NCBI GenBank assembly: GCA_041311015.1
Contig: JBFYKG010000001.1
Span: 1-64,000 of the forward strand
Source: Fluviibacter sp041311015
GTDB taxonomy: Bacteria; Pseudomonadota; Gammaproteobacteria; Burkholderiales; Rhodocyclaceae
Reading direction: 5' to 3'
DNA: 64,000 nt
The first letter of the stretch is position 1, and every line of letters starts with the position of its first letter. A program made the position numbers and the translations under genes. Positions 42,696-51,972 of the stretch are shown piece by piece. A model generated the notes under the pieces. It saw nothing but the letters and a program-made list of their open reading frames with translations, had not been told where the DNA came from and did not search any database.

Positions 42696-43415
42696 TTACA
42701 GGTTCAGCAAAAGCTCGCGTTCGCCGGGCAGCGGCGCAAAGCCCCGGGTTTCGTAATGCGTGAAAATAGCCTCGACCACCTGCGCCGGATCGTCAATCAC
42801 CTGAAGGAGGTTCATGTCCTCCGGATTAATCATCTTTTCGCTCACCAGCCGATCGCGCAGCCAGTCGATCAGCCCCGCCCAGAAGGCCGATCCAACCAGG
42901 ATGACCGGAAACTGCCGGCTTTTGCGCGTCTGGATCAGGGTCAGGGCTTCCATCAGCTCATCAAGCGTGCCAAAGCCGCCCGGCATCACCACATAGGCCA
43001 CCGCAAAGCGGACAAACATGTACTTACGGGCAAAGAAATGCCGGAACCCGAGCGAAATATCCTGATACGGATTGGTGTGCTGCTCATGCGGTAGCTCGAT
43101 GTTGAGCCCGATGGAAGGGCCATTGCCCCCGAAAGCCCCCTTATTGGCGGCCTCCATAATGCCGGGGCCACCCCCGGAAATCACGCCCAGACCGGCATCC
43201 GACAAGCGCGCGGCAATGGTCTCGGCCAGCTGATAATACGGCGAATCCGGCTTGACCCGGGCGCTCCCGAAAATCGATACGGCCGGCCGGACTTCGGACA
43301 GGCGGTCGGTGGCCTCGACGAACTCTGACATAATCCCGAACAAACGCCACGCCTCGCGCTCGGTGAGCGTTGCTGCATCAACGGGCGTCTGAGACGCATG
43401 AAATCCGTTCTTCAT
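42696..43415 (-). CDS. LOG-family (lysine decarboxylase-like fold) phosphoribohydrolase
   Basis: 239 residues from ATG 43415, preferred because GGAAG lies upstream; ATG 43457 in frame would overlap polA's start. Signature motifs GGGPGIMEAANKGAF and PGGFGTLDELMEAL. LOG proteins release adenine or cytokinin-like bases from nucleoside monophosphates. The longer subgroup (TIGR00730) in proteobacteria has AMP nucleosidase-type activity in some members. Divergent from polA with only 34 bases between starts. Confidence 0.88.
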   Translation of the reverse strand: MKNGFHASQTPVDAATLTEREAWRLFGIMSEFVEATDRLSEVRPAVSIFGSARVKPDSPYYQLAETIAARLSDAGLGVISGGGPGIMEAANKGAFGGNGPSIGLNIELPHEQHTNPYQDISLGFRHFFARKYMFVRFAVAYVVMPGGFGTLDELMEALTLIQTRKSRQFPVILVGSAFWAGLIDWLRDRLVSEKMINPEDMNLLQVIDDPAQVVEAIFTHYETRGFAPLPGERELLLNL

Positions 43416-43449
43416 ATTTTCTTCCACGCTGTTCACCTTTGCTGTCGTC

Positions 43450-46197
43450 ATGCCCACACTGCTACTCGTTGACGGATCATCCTACCTGTATCGTGCGTTT
43501 CATGCACTCCCCGACCTGCGCAATCAGGCCGGCGACCCGACAGGTGCCCTCTACGGCATGATTGCCATGCTGCGCCGACTGAGCAGCGAAATCCCCGCCG
43601 AACACCGTGCCTGCATCTTCGATGCCAGCGGCCCCACCTTCCGCGACACCCTCTACGCTGAGTACAAGGCCCACCGCCCCCCCATGCCCGAAGATCTGGC
43701 CCGCCAGATCGAACCGATCCATGCCGTGGTGCGCGCTCTGGGTTGGCCCCTCCTGATGGAAAGCGGTGTCGAAGCCGACGACGTGATCGGGACACTGGCC
43801 CGTGACGCGGCGGCCAATGGCCTACACGTTGTGGTCTCCACTGGCGACAAAGATCTGGCACAGCTGGTCACACCGCAGGTCACCCTGGTCAACACCATGA
43901 GCAACGAGCGGCTCGACGTGGCCGGCGTCGAGGCCAAATTCGGCGTGCCGCCGGCGCGCATTACCGATTACCTGGCGCTGGTCGGTGATACGGCCGACAA
44001 CATCCCGGGCGTCCAGAAAGTCGGCCCCAAGACTGCCGCCAAATGGTTGCAGACCTACGGCGATCTCGATGGCGTGATTGCCCATGCCGCTGAAGTGAAA
44101 GGCGTGGCCGGCGAGAACCTGCGCGCCCATCTCGACTTTCTGCCGCTGGGGCGCGCGCTGGCCACGGTTAAGACCGATGTGCCGCTCCCCCTTAGTCTGT
44201 CTGCACTGCAAGCCCAACCCGAAAACGAAGACGCACTGCGCGACATCTTCCGCCACAACGGTTTCAAGACCTGGCTCAAGGCGCTGGAACAACCCGGCGC
44301 CCCAACGGCCGCTTTATCCGCTGATCCAGCGACTGGTGCCGACCCCGCACCCACATTGCTACCGGACGATGGCGCTCACCGGGCACACTACGAAACCATT
44401 CTGGATAACGCCGCCCTCGAGCGCTGGCTCGACAAGATCACCCGCGCCGAACGCGTGGCGCTCGACACAGAAACCACCAGCCTCGATGAGCAGCAGGCCC
44501 GACTGGTCGGCATCTCGTTCGCCATTGCCCCCGGCGAAGCCGCTTACCTACCCCTGGCCCACACGGGCCCGGACGTACCGGCACAACTACCGTTTGATGC
44601 CACGCTGGCAAAGCTCAAGCCCTGGCTAGAAAGCACGACCCCCCAGAAAGTGATGCAACACGCCAAGTACGATCAGCATGTGTTTGCCAACCACAACATC
44701 CGGCTGGCTGGCGTGGTCGACGACACGCTGCTGATGGCCTATGTGCTCGAAGCCGGCCAGGTCAGCGCCGGCGCGCTGGAACTCGGCACTCTGGCGCGAC
44801 GCCACCTGGGCATGCCCACCATTCCGTACGAAGCCATTTGCGGCAAAGGCGCCAACCAGATTACTTTTGATCAGGTCGCTGTTGCCGATGCGGCCGCCTA
44901 CGCCGCCGAAGATGCCGACATCACCCTGCGTATTGCCGACCGCTTGCGGCCGCGGCTTGCAGCGGAACCGGGGCTCGAGCATATCTACCGCGCCGTAGAA
45001 CTGCCCGTCGAACAGGTGCTCTTTACGATGGAACAGAATGGCGTGCTGATTGATAGTCAGCGTCTCGCCGATCAGAGCCATGCGCTGGGTGAACGCATGC
45101 TGGCCCTGGAATCTGAAGCCCATACACTGGCCGGGCAGAGCTTCAACCTCAACTCGCCCAAGCAACTGGCCGAGATTCTTTTCACGCAACAGGGACTGCC
45201 CGTCAAAAAGAAAACCGCGTCCGGCACCCCCTCGACCGACGAAGAAGTCCTGAACGAACTCGCGCTGGATTTTCCGCTACCACGACTCCTGCTGGAATAC
45301 CGCGGCATCGCCAAGCTCAAGAACACCTATTGCGACAAGCTGCCGCAACGGGTCAACCCCGTCACCGGGCGTGTGCACACACATTACTCACAGACCACAG
45401 CCGTCACTGGGCGACTGGCCAGCTCGGACCCCAACCTGCAGAACATTCCGGTGCGTACTGGCGAAGGGCGACGTATTCGCGAAGCCTTCATTGCGCCGCC
45501 GGGCCATGTGATTATCTCGGCCGACTATTCGCAGATCGAGCTGCGCATCATGGCGCACCTATCGGCGGACAAAGGCCTGCTCGATGCCTTTGCCCACGGC
45601 GAAGACATTCACCGTGCCACCGCGGCCGAAGTGTTCGGTGTCATGCCGCTGGAAGTGAGTGATGATCAGCGGCGTGCCGCCAAGGCCATTAACTTCGGGC
45701 TGATCTACGGCATGAGCGCCTTTGGTCTCGCCAAACAACTGGGCATTGAGCGCAGCGCCGCACAAACCTACATTGATCGTTATTTCGACCGGTATCCGGG
45801 CGTCGCCCGCTACATGGAAGAAACGCGCCAATCAGCGCATCACCATGGCTACGTCGAAACTGTCTTCGGCCGTCGACTGTGGTTGCCGGATCTGAAAGCG
45901 GGACAGCAAGGTCGCCGGCAGGGCGCCGAGCGTGCCGCCATCAACGCGCCCATGCAGGGCACTGCCGCGGATCTGATCAAACTGGCCATGATTGCCGTTC
46001 AGGGCTGGATCGCTCAGGAAGGCCTGGCAAGCCGGCTGATCATGCAGGTGCATGATGAACTGGTCCTTGACGTGCCGGAAGCCGAGCGCGAGCAGGTGCG
46101 TGCAGCGCTGGGCCCGTTGATGACCCAGGTGGCCAAACTGAAAGTGCCGCTGGTGGTGGATATCGGAATTGGCCAGAACTGGGAAGAGGCGCACTAG
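43450..46197 (+). CDS. polA: DNA polymerase I
   Basis: 915 residues. 5'-3' exonuclease domain to about residue 290 (LLVDGSSYLYRAFHALP, GDKDLAQLV, IPGVQKVGPKTAAKWL), a proofreading 3'-5' exonuclease with DTETTSLD at about 338, and the polymerase domain with DYSQIELRIMAHLS at about 691, the O helix KAINFGLIYGMSAFGLAKQL and QVHDELVLDVP at about 866. The exonuclease acidic residues are kept, so proofreading should be active. Its promoter probably lies within the 5' end of the divergent LOG gene. Confidence 0.97.
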   Translation: MPTLLLVDGSSYLYRAFHALPDLRNQAGDPTGALYGMIAMLRRLSSEIPAEHRACIFDASGPTFRDTLYAEYKAHRPPMPEDLARQIEPIHAVVRALGWPLLMESGVEADDVIGTLARDAAANGLHVVVSTGDKDLAQLVTPQVTLVNTMSNERLDVAGVEAKFGVPPARITDYLALVGDTADNIPGVQKVGPKTAAKWLQTYGDLDGVIAHAAEVKGVAGENLRAHLDFLPLGRALATVKTDVPLPLSLSALQAQPENEDALRDIFRHNGFKTWLKALEQPGAPTAALSADPATGADPAPTLLPDDGAHRAHYETILDNAALERWLDKITRAERVALDTETTSLDEQQARLVGISFAIAPGEAAYLPLAHTGPDVPAQLPFDATLAKLKPWLESTTPQKVMQHAKYDQHVFANHNIRLAGVVDDTLLMAYVLEAGQVSAGALELGTLARRHLGMPTIPYEAICGKGANQITFDQVAVADAAAYAAEDADITLRIADRLRPRLAAEPGLEHIYRAVELPVEQVLFTMEQNGVLIDSQRLADQSHALGERMLALESEAHTLAGQSFNLNSPKQLAEILFTQQGLPVKKKTASGTPSTDEEVLNELALDFPLPRLLLEYRGIAKLKNTYCDKLPQRVNPVTGRVHTHYSQTTAVTGRLASSDPNLQNIPVRTGEGRRIREAFIAPPGHVIISADYSQIELRIMAHLSADKGLLDAFAHGEDIHRATAAEVFGVMPLEVSDDQRRAAKAINFGLIYGMSAFGLAKQLGIERSAAQTYIDRYFDRYPGVARYMEETRQSAHHHGYVETVFGRRLWLPDLKAGQQGRRQGAERAAINAPMQGTAADLIKLAMIAVQGWIAQEGLASRLIMQVHDELVLDVPEAEREQVRAALGPLMTQVAKLKVPLVVDIGIGQNWEEAH

Positions 46198-46232
46198 CGC
46201 CGGACACCGATAAAAGACTGGACGCCGAGGGC

Positions 46233-47504
46233 TTAACGGGCGTTTCCATTGAGCGCTTCGCGGACCTTACTCAGGCTGCCTGACAGCGCCTCCGATAGAC
46301 CCGGCGGCGTCTTTGACCAGGGGTACCCGCGCGCTGCACGTGATTCGGCATAGTCGAACAACGCGCGCATGTAGTTCTGGTCAAAACGCTGTTTACCTTT
46401 GCGATTCGGCTTGACGCCAATGTCGTCAGTCACGTACGCCATATTGAAACCAAAGCCATCTTTCTGTGCCGTGATGTAGGCCATGAGCGTATCGCCATCT
46501 TCATGTGACTGGGCAAACTGACGCAACGCGGCCGTGGCGATCGAAAGTGTCTTGCGTTCCACCGTCTGGTAGCTTTCATCATCCAGCACATCGTTGCGGA
46601 TCAGATAGGCCTCGCGCTTACGCCCCTCGAGCAATTTATAGGCGCCGCTCTCATGGAATAGTGAGGCAGGGTAGAGAAAGACCTGCCGGCTGACGCCCCC
46701 ATCCACATGCATCTCCTGATAGTCACGGCCCTGGTAATTGACGTTGAACATCACGGGCGAGAAGAAGCCCGGCAACGATGCCGAGGCCAGCATGACCCGG
46801 CGAAACAGTTCCAGTGCCTCGGGGGTGTCCTGCGCCGCAAGCTTGCCCATGTTCCAGATAATCGGCTGGCCGGTATCCAGGTTGTTGGTACCAATCAGCA
46901 ACCAGCGGTGACGCACCGTGTACTCATAGGCCACCTTGCGCAGGAGCTCCGGCGTGACATATTCCGAAATCAGGTTGTACAACGGTGAGGTATCCCCCAG
47001 GCCGTCCGAAAAGAAAATCGCCGCATACGAGCGCTCACGGATCAGATCCTTGTCAGTGACCCCGGTATAGAGACGCTTCAACACCGGGTCGTACTCTGGA
47101 CCCAGATAGGCAAACGGTGCCATCAGCGCCCCGGTACTGATCCCCGTCACCATGTTGAACTCCGGCCGGGTGCCATGCTTCGTCCACCCGGTCAGCAGGC
47201 CGGCGCCAAAAGCGCCGCGCCCACCGCCCCCGGAAATCGAGAGATAGGTGATCGGCGTGCCCGGCTGATCCCGATTCATCGTGCGCAGACTCTGCTCCAG
47301 ATCCTTGAGGAAGAGCCCCACGCCGGAGGTGTGGTTGATCGCATACCGCACACCGGCAATGCCATTCACGGTTGCATCGTTGGCATACATCGGCGGCAGC
47401 GCATCTAGCCGCGCCGGAGCGCCCCAGCCCGGCAAGCTGATTAAAAACAGTGACGCCAGCAGCAGGGCGCGGATCGTTTTTGGTACAACACCATGAATCA
47501 ACAT
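46233..47504 (-). CDS. Patatin-like phospholipase, exported
   Basis: 423 residues from ATG 47504 (TGATG overlap with the upstream gene; a GTG at 47507 is possible). Signal peptide ending near SLPGWGAPA. Oxyanion loop SISGGGGRGAFGAGLL, nucleophile in TGISTGALMAPF and catalytic Asp in MHVDGGVSRQ. Predicted to hydrolyse phospholipids or acylglycerols in the periplasm or outer membrane. It is the last gene in a minus-strand run with the NRDE and ferredoxin-reductase genes. Confidence 0.88.
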   Translation of the reverse strand: MLIHGVVPKTIRALLLASLFLISLPGWGAPARLDALPPMYANDATVNGIAGVRYAINHTSGVGLFLKDLEQSLRTMNRDQPGTPITYLSISGGGGRGAFGAGLLTGWTKHGTRPEFNMVTGISTGALMAPFAYLGPEYDPVLKRLYTGVTDKDLIRERSYAAIFFSDGLGDTSPLYNLISEYVTPELLRKVAYEYTVRHRWLLIGTNNLDTGQPIIWNMGKLAAQDTPEALELFRRVMLASASLPGFFSPVMFNVNYQGRDYQEMHVDGGVSRQVFLYPASLFHESGAYKLLEGRKREAYLIRNDVLDDESYQTVERKTLSIATAALRQFAQSHEDGDTLMAYITAQKDGFGFNMAYVTDDIGVKPNRKGKQRFDQNYMRALFDYAESRAARGYPWSKTPPGLSEALSGSLSKVREALNGNAR

Positions 47505-48280
47505 CACATGCCCTCCCGGGATGATCGCGAGCGTGAAAGGGCCACGTCACCGATCATGCCGTTGGCGTCAAAACTGCGTTCGATCATGTGCACGGTATCC
47601 GCGTGCACACGCACCACACTCGACGCACGTGTGCCATACGATGGCAGCGTAATAAATGCCGCCGATAGAGCGCGCTCCAGATCCTGCGGAATGCCGGTCT
47701 GGGGCAGCAAGGCATCTGGTGCGACCTCCCGGTTATCCAGCAGGGCCAGCAGCTGCTGATCTGTGGCATCACGCTCCGACAGCGCATCGCTCAATGCCTG
47801 GCGCAACGTGGCGACCTTGGGCCAGGCCGAATCGAAGCCGGCGTTTGAAACGGCACCCACACCGGGCTCCAGACGGATCATTTCTGTGTGCCGACCACGG
47901 CTTTCACACGCCATCAGCTGTTGGCCATCAAAGACCAGCAGATTAAACGGGTTGTATTGATGGGCGTAACGGCCCAGCTCCTTCAGAAAGCCCTCACTAT
48001 CGAGGCGGCCTTGCAAAAACCCTTGCACCAGGGCACCGCGCGAGGGGCGACCGTCTTCCATCATCGCTGGGTCACGGTAATTGGTTAGTGCCGCAACGCG
48101 ACCATGAGCCGTAACACCCAACCAGGTACCACCGCCCTCCAGATCCCGCCCGGCGATCACCGGCGAATCCGGCCACTGGGCCACAGCCTGTGTCGGCCGT
48201 GCATAAAACTCGTCGCGGTTCGCCAACAACACCAACGGTGTCGGGTCTGCAGGCGCCCAGCGCCAGGCGATCAGGCACAT
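47504..48280 (-). CDS. NRDE/TANGO2-family protein
   Basis: 258 residues starting MCLIAWRW with the nucleophile-like Cys2; the eponymous NRDE motif is LLANRDEFYARPT, followed by GGGTWLGVTAHGRVAALTNYR. This is the Ntn-hydrolase-like family that includes human TANGO2, linked in recent work to haem or lipid metabolism; the bacterial role is unknown. Stop and next start overlap as TGATG. Nine bases separate it from the flavoprotein gene upstream. Confidence 0.9.
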   Translation of the reverse strand: MCLIAWRWAPADPTPLVLLANRDEFYARPTQAVAQWPDSPVIAGRDLEGGGTWLGVTAHGRVAALTNYRDPAMMEDGRPSRGALVQGFLQGRLDSEGFLKELGRYAHQYNPFNLLVFDGQQLMACESRGRHTEMIRLEPGVGAVSNAGFDSAWPKVATLRQALSDALSERDATDQQLLALLDNREVAPDALLPQTGIPQDLERALSAAFITLPSYGTRASSVVRVHADTVHMIERSFDANGMIGDVALSRSRSSREGM

Positions 48281-48289
48281 GGGCGTAGG

Positions 48290-49303
48290 TTAATTCGCAG
48301 CGAACTCGAACGAATCCGCAAAGAAGGCATCTTCCGGCAGCTGCCCTTTGTCCTGGTAATCGGCACGGGCCGCGGCAATCATGCCGGGTGCGCCACAGGC
48401 ATAGACCTCGTGACCGGATAGATCGGGGAAATCTGCCAGCACCGCTTCGTGCACCAGCCCGGTACGGCCCGTCCAACCCGGCGTCAACGCCGGCTCGGAG
48501 AGCACCGGGATAAATTGAATATGCGGATACTGGGCAGCCCACGCTTCGGCGACATCGTACTGGTAAAGCCCGGCACGATCGCGCGCACCCCAGTAGATGT
48601 GCATCGGGCGCTTCAGTTCCAGATACAGCGCCTCAAGCACAATCGATTTGATCGGGGCAAAACCCGTACCGCCGGCCAGCAGAATCATCGGCTTATCGGA
48701 TTCACGTAGGTAGAAGCTGCCATGCGGGCCATTGAAGCGCAGGATATCGCGCACCTTCATCGTGCTGAACACCTGATCGGTAAAGAGGCCGCCCGGTACG
48801 TGGCGCACATGGAGTTCGACGGTAGCCGTGTCGTGAGGTGGGTTAGCAATTGAGAAGCTGCGGCGCTTGCCATCCTTGAGCAGAATATCGATGTACTGCC
48901 CGGCATGAAACTGGAACACCTCGGTCGCCGGCAAGCGCAGGGTCAGCACCGCCACATCGGCGGCCGGTTTTTCCAGACCTTCAATGCGGCTGGGCAGGGT
49001 CTTGATCGGGATGTCGGTCGTGCGGCGGACATCTTTGACTTCGACGGTCACATCCGTCTGCGGTACCGCGCAGCAGAGCAGCGCAAAACCGGCGTCGCGA
49101 TCTGCCGGCGTCAGCGTGGTTTCGCTGGATTTGCCATGGTCCACGACGCCCGACGTAATCTTGGCGCGACACGCACCGCAGCCCCCGTTTCGACAGCCGT
49201 AGGGCACCAGCAAATCGTGGCGTAGCGCCGCTTCGAGCACCGTTTCATGGCCGTCGGCCCGAAAAGTGGCGTTGATCGGATTAAGCGTCACCTGATGTGT
49301 CAT
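48290..49303 (-). CDS. 2Fe-2S/FAD oxidoreductase (CDP-6-deoxy-delta-3,4-glucoseen reductase-like)
   Basis: 337 residues. Plant-type ferredoxin domain at the N-terminus with PYGCRNGGCGACRAKI and the fourth ligand in LLCCAVP, then an FNR-type FAD domain (KRRSFSIANPPHD) and an NAD domain (ILLAGGTGFAPIKSIVLEAL, VYACGAPGMI). Passes electrons from NAD(P)H to an unknown acceptor. No deoxysugar genes are near, so the traditional name should not be taken literally; homologs in betaproteobacteria are generally isolated like this one. Confidence 0.88.
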   Translation of the reverse strand: MTHQVTLNPINATFRADGHETVLEAALRHDLLVPYGCRNGGCGACRAKITSGVVDHGKSSETTLTPADRDAGFALLCCAVPQTDVTVEVKDVRRTTDIPIKTLPSRIEGLEKPAADVAVLTLRLPATEVFQFHAGQYIDILLKDGKRRSFSIANPPHDTATVELHVRHVPGGLFTDQVFSTMKVRDILRFNGPHGSFYLRESDKPMILLAGGTGFAPIKSIVLEALYLELKRPMHIYWGARDRAGLYQYDVAEAWAAQYPHIQFIPVLSEPALTPGWTGRTGLVHEAVLADFPDLSGHEVYACGAPGMIAAARADYQDKGQLPEDAFFADSFEFAAN

Positions 49304-49335
49304 GGCAGATCCTGTATTAACCGTAAAATAGCGTC

Positions 49336-50340
49336 ATGCCGACCACAATGCCCTTGCCGCCGCGCGCGCTGCCGCGCCGCTTTCGCCAACCCCGCCTATT
49401 ACTGGTGGGCTGTGGCGATGTCGCGGCGCGTATCGCACGCCAGCTGCATGGGCGTTACCGCATCCGCGCCCTGCTGCGTCACGATGTGGGCGGCCCTGAG
49501 TGGCGCCACTGGCGGTCACTGGGCGCAACACCGTTACAGGCCGATCTGGATCAGCCGGTCAGTCTGAAGCGGATGCGGGGCGTTGCCGACAAAATCATTT
49601 ATCTGGCACCACCTGCCGACACCGAGGCCGGAAGCCACCCGAGACCGTTAGACCCGCGTCTGAACCGGTTTCTGGCGACCCTGCATGGTGGGCTGAGTCT
49701 ACCATGTCAACAGGTCCTGATCAGTACCACAGGAGTCTATGGCGACCAGCAGGGGGCCCTGATCGACGAGACCTGCCCTGTGCATCCCGAAACCACCCGA
49801 GCGCAACGCCGCGCACATGCTGAGGCTACCTGGCGCAAGTGGCATCGGACCCGCGTCGCCGGCCGCCTAGCCAGCCCACGGTCTGTACGACCGAACAGCC
49901 CGATTTTGCGGGTACCCGGTATCTACGCCGCAGACCGCTTGCCGGTTGAGCGACTTCGCACCGGCACCCCGGCCTTACGGCCAGAGGACGACACCTGGAC
50001 CAACCACATCCATGCTGATGACTTAGCACGCGCCTGCTGGCTGGCCCTGACCCGACCCAAGGCGGGTTCGCTTCGGGTCATTAACACTTGTGATAACAGC
50101 GACCTCAAAATGGGGGACTGGTTTGATGCCGTGGCTGATGCCAGCGGCCTGCCCCGGCCACAACGCCTGCCCCGGGCCGAACTTAAAACCCGTGTTTCCC
50201 CCATGATGTACTCGTTCATGTCAGAATCGCGCCGGCTAGATAACACAAGGCTCCGGCGCGAGCTCCGCCTGCAACTGGCCTATCCCACTGTTCACGATTT
50301 TCTCGCCACCCTTCATTCCAGCCAGGGAACCCCATGCTAA
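49336..50340 (+). CDS. Rossmann-fold epimerase-like protein (YeeZ type)
   Basis: 334 residues. The nucleotide loop is LLLVGCGDVAARIARQLHG, an atypical G-C-G-D-V form; further STTGVYGDQQG, LRVPGIYAADRLPVERL and NHIHADDLARACWLAL are epimerase-like landmarks. The sequence up to about 165 is otherwise unusual: the YxxxK pair is not clear, so catalysis is uncertain. TAAAAT at 49324-49329 ends 6 bases before ATG 49336. The next gene starts inside its 3' end. Confidence 0.8.
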   Translation: MPTTMPLPPRALPRRFRQPRLLLVGCGDVAARIARQLHGRYRIRALLRHDVGGPEWRHWRSLGATPLQADLDQPVSLKRMRGVADKIIYLAPPADTEAGSHPRPLDPRLNRFLATLHGGLSLPCQQVLISTTGVYGDQQGALIDETCPVHPETTRAQRRAHAEATWRKWHRTRVAGRLASPRSVRPNSPILRVPGIYAADRLPVERLRTGTPALRPEDDTWTNHIHADDLARACWLALTRPKAGSLRVINTCDNSDLKMGDWFDAVADASGLPRPQRLPRAELKTRVSPMMYSFMSESRRLDNTRLRRELRLQLAYPTVHDFLATLHSSQGTPC

Positions 50341-50750
50341 CCATCAAAGCCTTTCACATCATTCTGGTCGTGAGCTGGTTTGCCGGCCTGTTCTATCTGC
50401 CGCGTATCTTCGTCAACCTGGCCGCCGTGCCCGACACGCAATCGGCCGAATACCAACGTCTGCTCGGCATGGCTCGTCGTCTCTACAAGTTCGTAACCCC
50501 GATTGCCATCGGCGCAGTCGTCCTGGGGCTCTGGCTCTGGTTCGGCTACGGTTTCAGCGGCGGCTGGCTCCACGCCAAAACCCTGCTCGTGGTTTTTCTG
50601 CTCGGTTATCACCATTACTGCGGCTATCTCTATAAACAGTTTGCGGCCGGCAAGAATACACACAGCCATGTCTGGTATCGCTGGTTCAACGAGATCCCGG
50701 TGTTGCTGCTCACCATCATCACCCTGCTCGTTGTTCTCAAACCTTTTTAA
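50334..50750 (+). CDS. hemJ: HemJ/CopD-family membrane protein
   Basis: 138 residues with four membrane helices. Starts MLTIKAFHIILVVSWFAGLFYLPRIFVNL with the conserved His in the first helix; YHHYCGYLYKQF and the C-terminal FNEIPVLLLTIITLLVVLKPF match HemJ, the haem-b-containing protoporphyrinogen IX oxidase. The subfamily is often labelled CopD family in betaproteobacteria, but the FNEIPVLLL end favours HemJ. Overlaps the preceding gene by 7 bases. Confidence 0.82.
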   Translation: MLTIKAFHIILVVSWFAGLFYLPRIFVNLAAVPDTQSAEYQRLLGMARRLYKFVTPIAIGAVVLGLWLWFGYGFSGGWLHAKTLLVVFLLGYHHYCGYLYKQFAAGKNTHSHVWYRWFNEIPVLLLTIITLLVVLKPF

Positions 50751-50776
50751 TTGCCCTCTTTGCCGGAAAGCCATTG

Positions 50777-51952
50777 ATGCACATCTTTGCCCCCTGCCCG
50801 CGCGGCCTTGAAGAACTGCTGGTCGCAGAACTGACATCACTGGGGCTCACACGCGTCTCGGCTGTTGGCGGCGGTGTACAGGGCGAAGCCAACCAGGCAG
50901 CGCTGTACCGTGCCAATCTGCACTCACGGCTTGCCACACGGCTGCTCGTCAAGCTGGCCGAGGGCCCCTATCAGAAGGAAGACGACGTCTACAAGATGGC
51001 GCGCGATATCGCTTGGCACGAATGGTTTGATGTCAGCCAGAGTATTCGCGTCAACACCACGGCCGTGAAGTCGCCGCTCAAAAGCCTGGACTTCATCACC
51101 CTGCGTGTTAAAGACGGTGTCTGCGATCGCTTCCGGGCCGATCGGGGCGCACGCCCCAATGTGGATACCAACCACCCGGATCAGCGCATTCAACTCTTCC
51201 TGACCGAAACCACCGCCACGCTCTACATCGACAGCTCGGGCGAACCACTCTGGCAGCGCGGCTACCGCGGTGCCGCTGGGCAAGCCCCCCTCAAAGAAAA
51301 CCTCGCCGCCGGTATCCTGGCGCTGGCCGGCTGGAATGATCTCGGCGACGATGGCGAACCGGTTTATAAAACCTTTCTCGACCCCATGTGCGGCAGCGGC
51401 ACCATCGTCATCGAAGCGGCCTGGATGCGCACTAACACGGCCCCTGGCCTGAACCGCCGCTTTGCCTGCGAGCGCTGGGCCAAGGCGGATAAAACGCTCT
51501 GGGCTAAATTACGCGCCGATGCGCGTGCCGCCATCAAGCCGCTATCCGAAGATACCCTGTTTGCCAGCGATGTCCATCCCGGCGCAATTGCCGCTACGCA
51601 CCGCCACCTCGAACAAGTGGGCTTTGCCGATGCCGTGGCCATTATGGAATCTAACTTTGTCGAGCTTGCCGCTCCCGCCGAATCCGGGCTTATCGTCACC
51701 AACCCGCCCTATGGCGTACGCCTTTCGGAACAAGACGCCCTGCGTGCCGAATACCCGGAATGGGGGCGCACCCTCAAACAACAATTTGCGGGCTGGACTG
51801 CCGCCTTCTTCACGGGCGACCTCGAACTCACCAAAGGCCTCGGCCTCAAACCCCGCCGCCGCTTCCCGCTCAAGAACGGCGCGCTGGATTGCCGGCTCTT
51901 TGTGATTGACCTGGTGGCGGGGTTTCACCGGCGGCAAAAGCCAACGGACTAA
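50777..51952 (+). CDS. rlmL: THUMP-domain 23S rRNA guanine-N2 methyltransferase (RlmL N-half)
   Basis: 391 residues from ATG 50777 (a TTG directly before it is also in frame). THUMP domain at about 50-160, then a class I methyltransferase: DPMCGSGTIVIEAAW at about 202-216 and TNPPYGVRL at about 307-315. It corresponds to the m2G2445 half of E. coli RlmKL, without the RlmK half, as usual in betaproteobacteria. The stop lies in a hairpin shared with the convergent amidohydrolase gene. Confidence 0.9.
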   Translation: MHIFAPCPRGLEELLVAELTSLGLTRVSAVGGGVQGEANQAALYRANLHSRLATRLLVKLAEGPYQKEDDVYKMARDIAWHEWFDVSQSIRVNTTAVKSPLKSLDFITLRVKDGVCDRFRADRGARPNVDTNHPDQRIQLFLTETTATLYIDSSGEPLWQRGYRGAAGQAPLKENLAAGILALAGWNDLGDDGEPVYKTFLDPMCGSGTIVIEAAWMRTNTAPGLNRRFACERWAKADKTLWAKLRADARAAIKPLSEDTLFASDVHPGAIAATHRHLEQVGFADAVAIMESNFVELAAPAESGLIVTNPPYGVRLSEQDALRAEYPEWGRTLKQQFAGWTAAFFTGDLELTKGLGLKPRRRFPLKNGALDCRLFVIDLVAGFHRRQKPTD

Positions 51953-51964
51953 TCATCCGTTGGC
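51936..51964 (-). terminator. Terminator of the amidohydrolase gene
   Basis: A 9-bp perfect stem GCCAACGGA/TCCGTTGGC (51940-51948 with 51956-51964) followed on the minus strand by TTTT only (51939-51936). The left arm codes the last residues of the convergent rlmL-like gene. Confidence 0.5.
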
Positions 51965-51972
51965 CCGGCCAT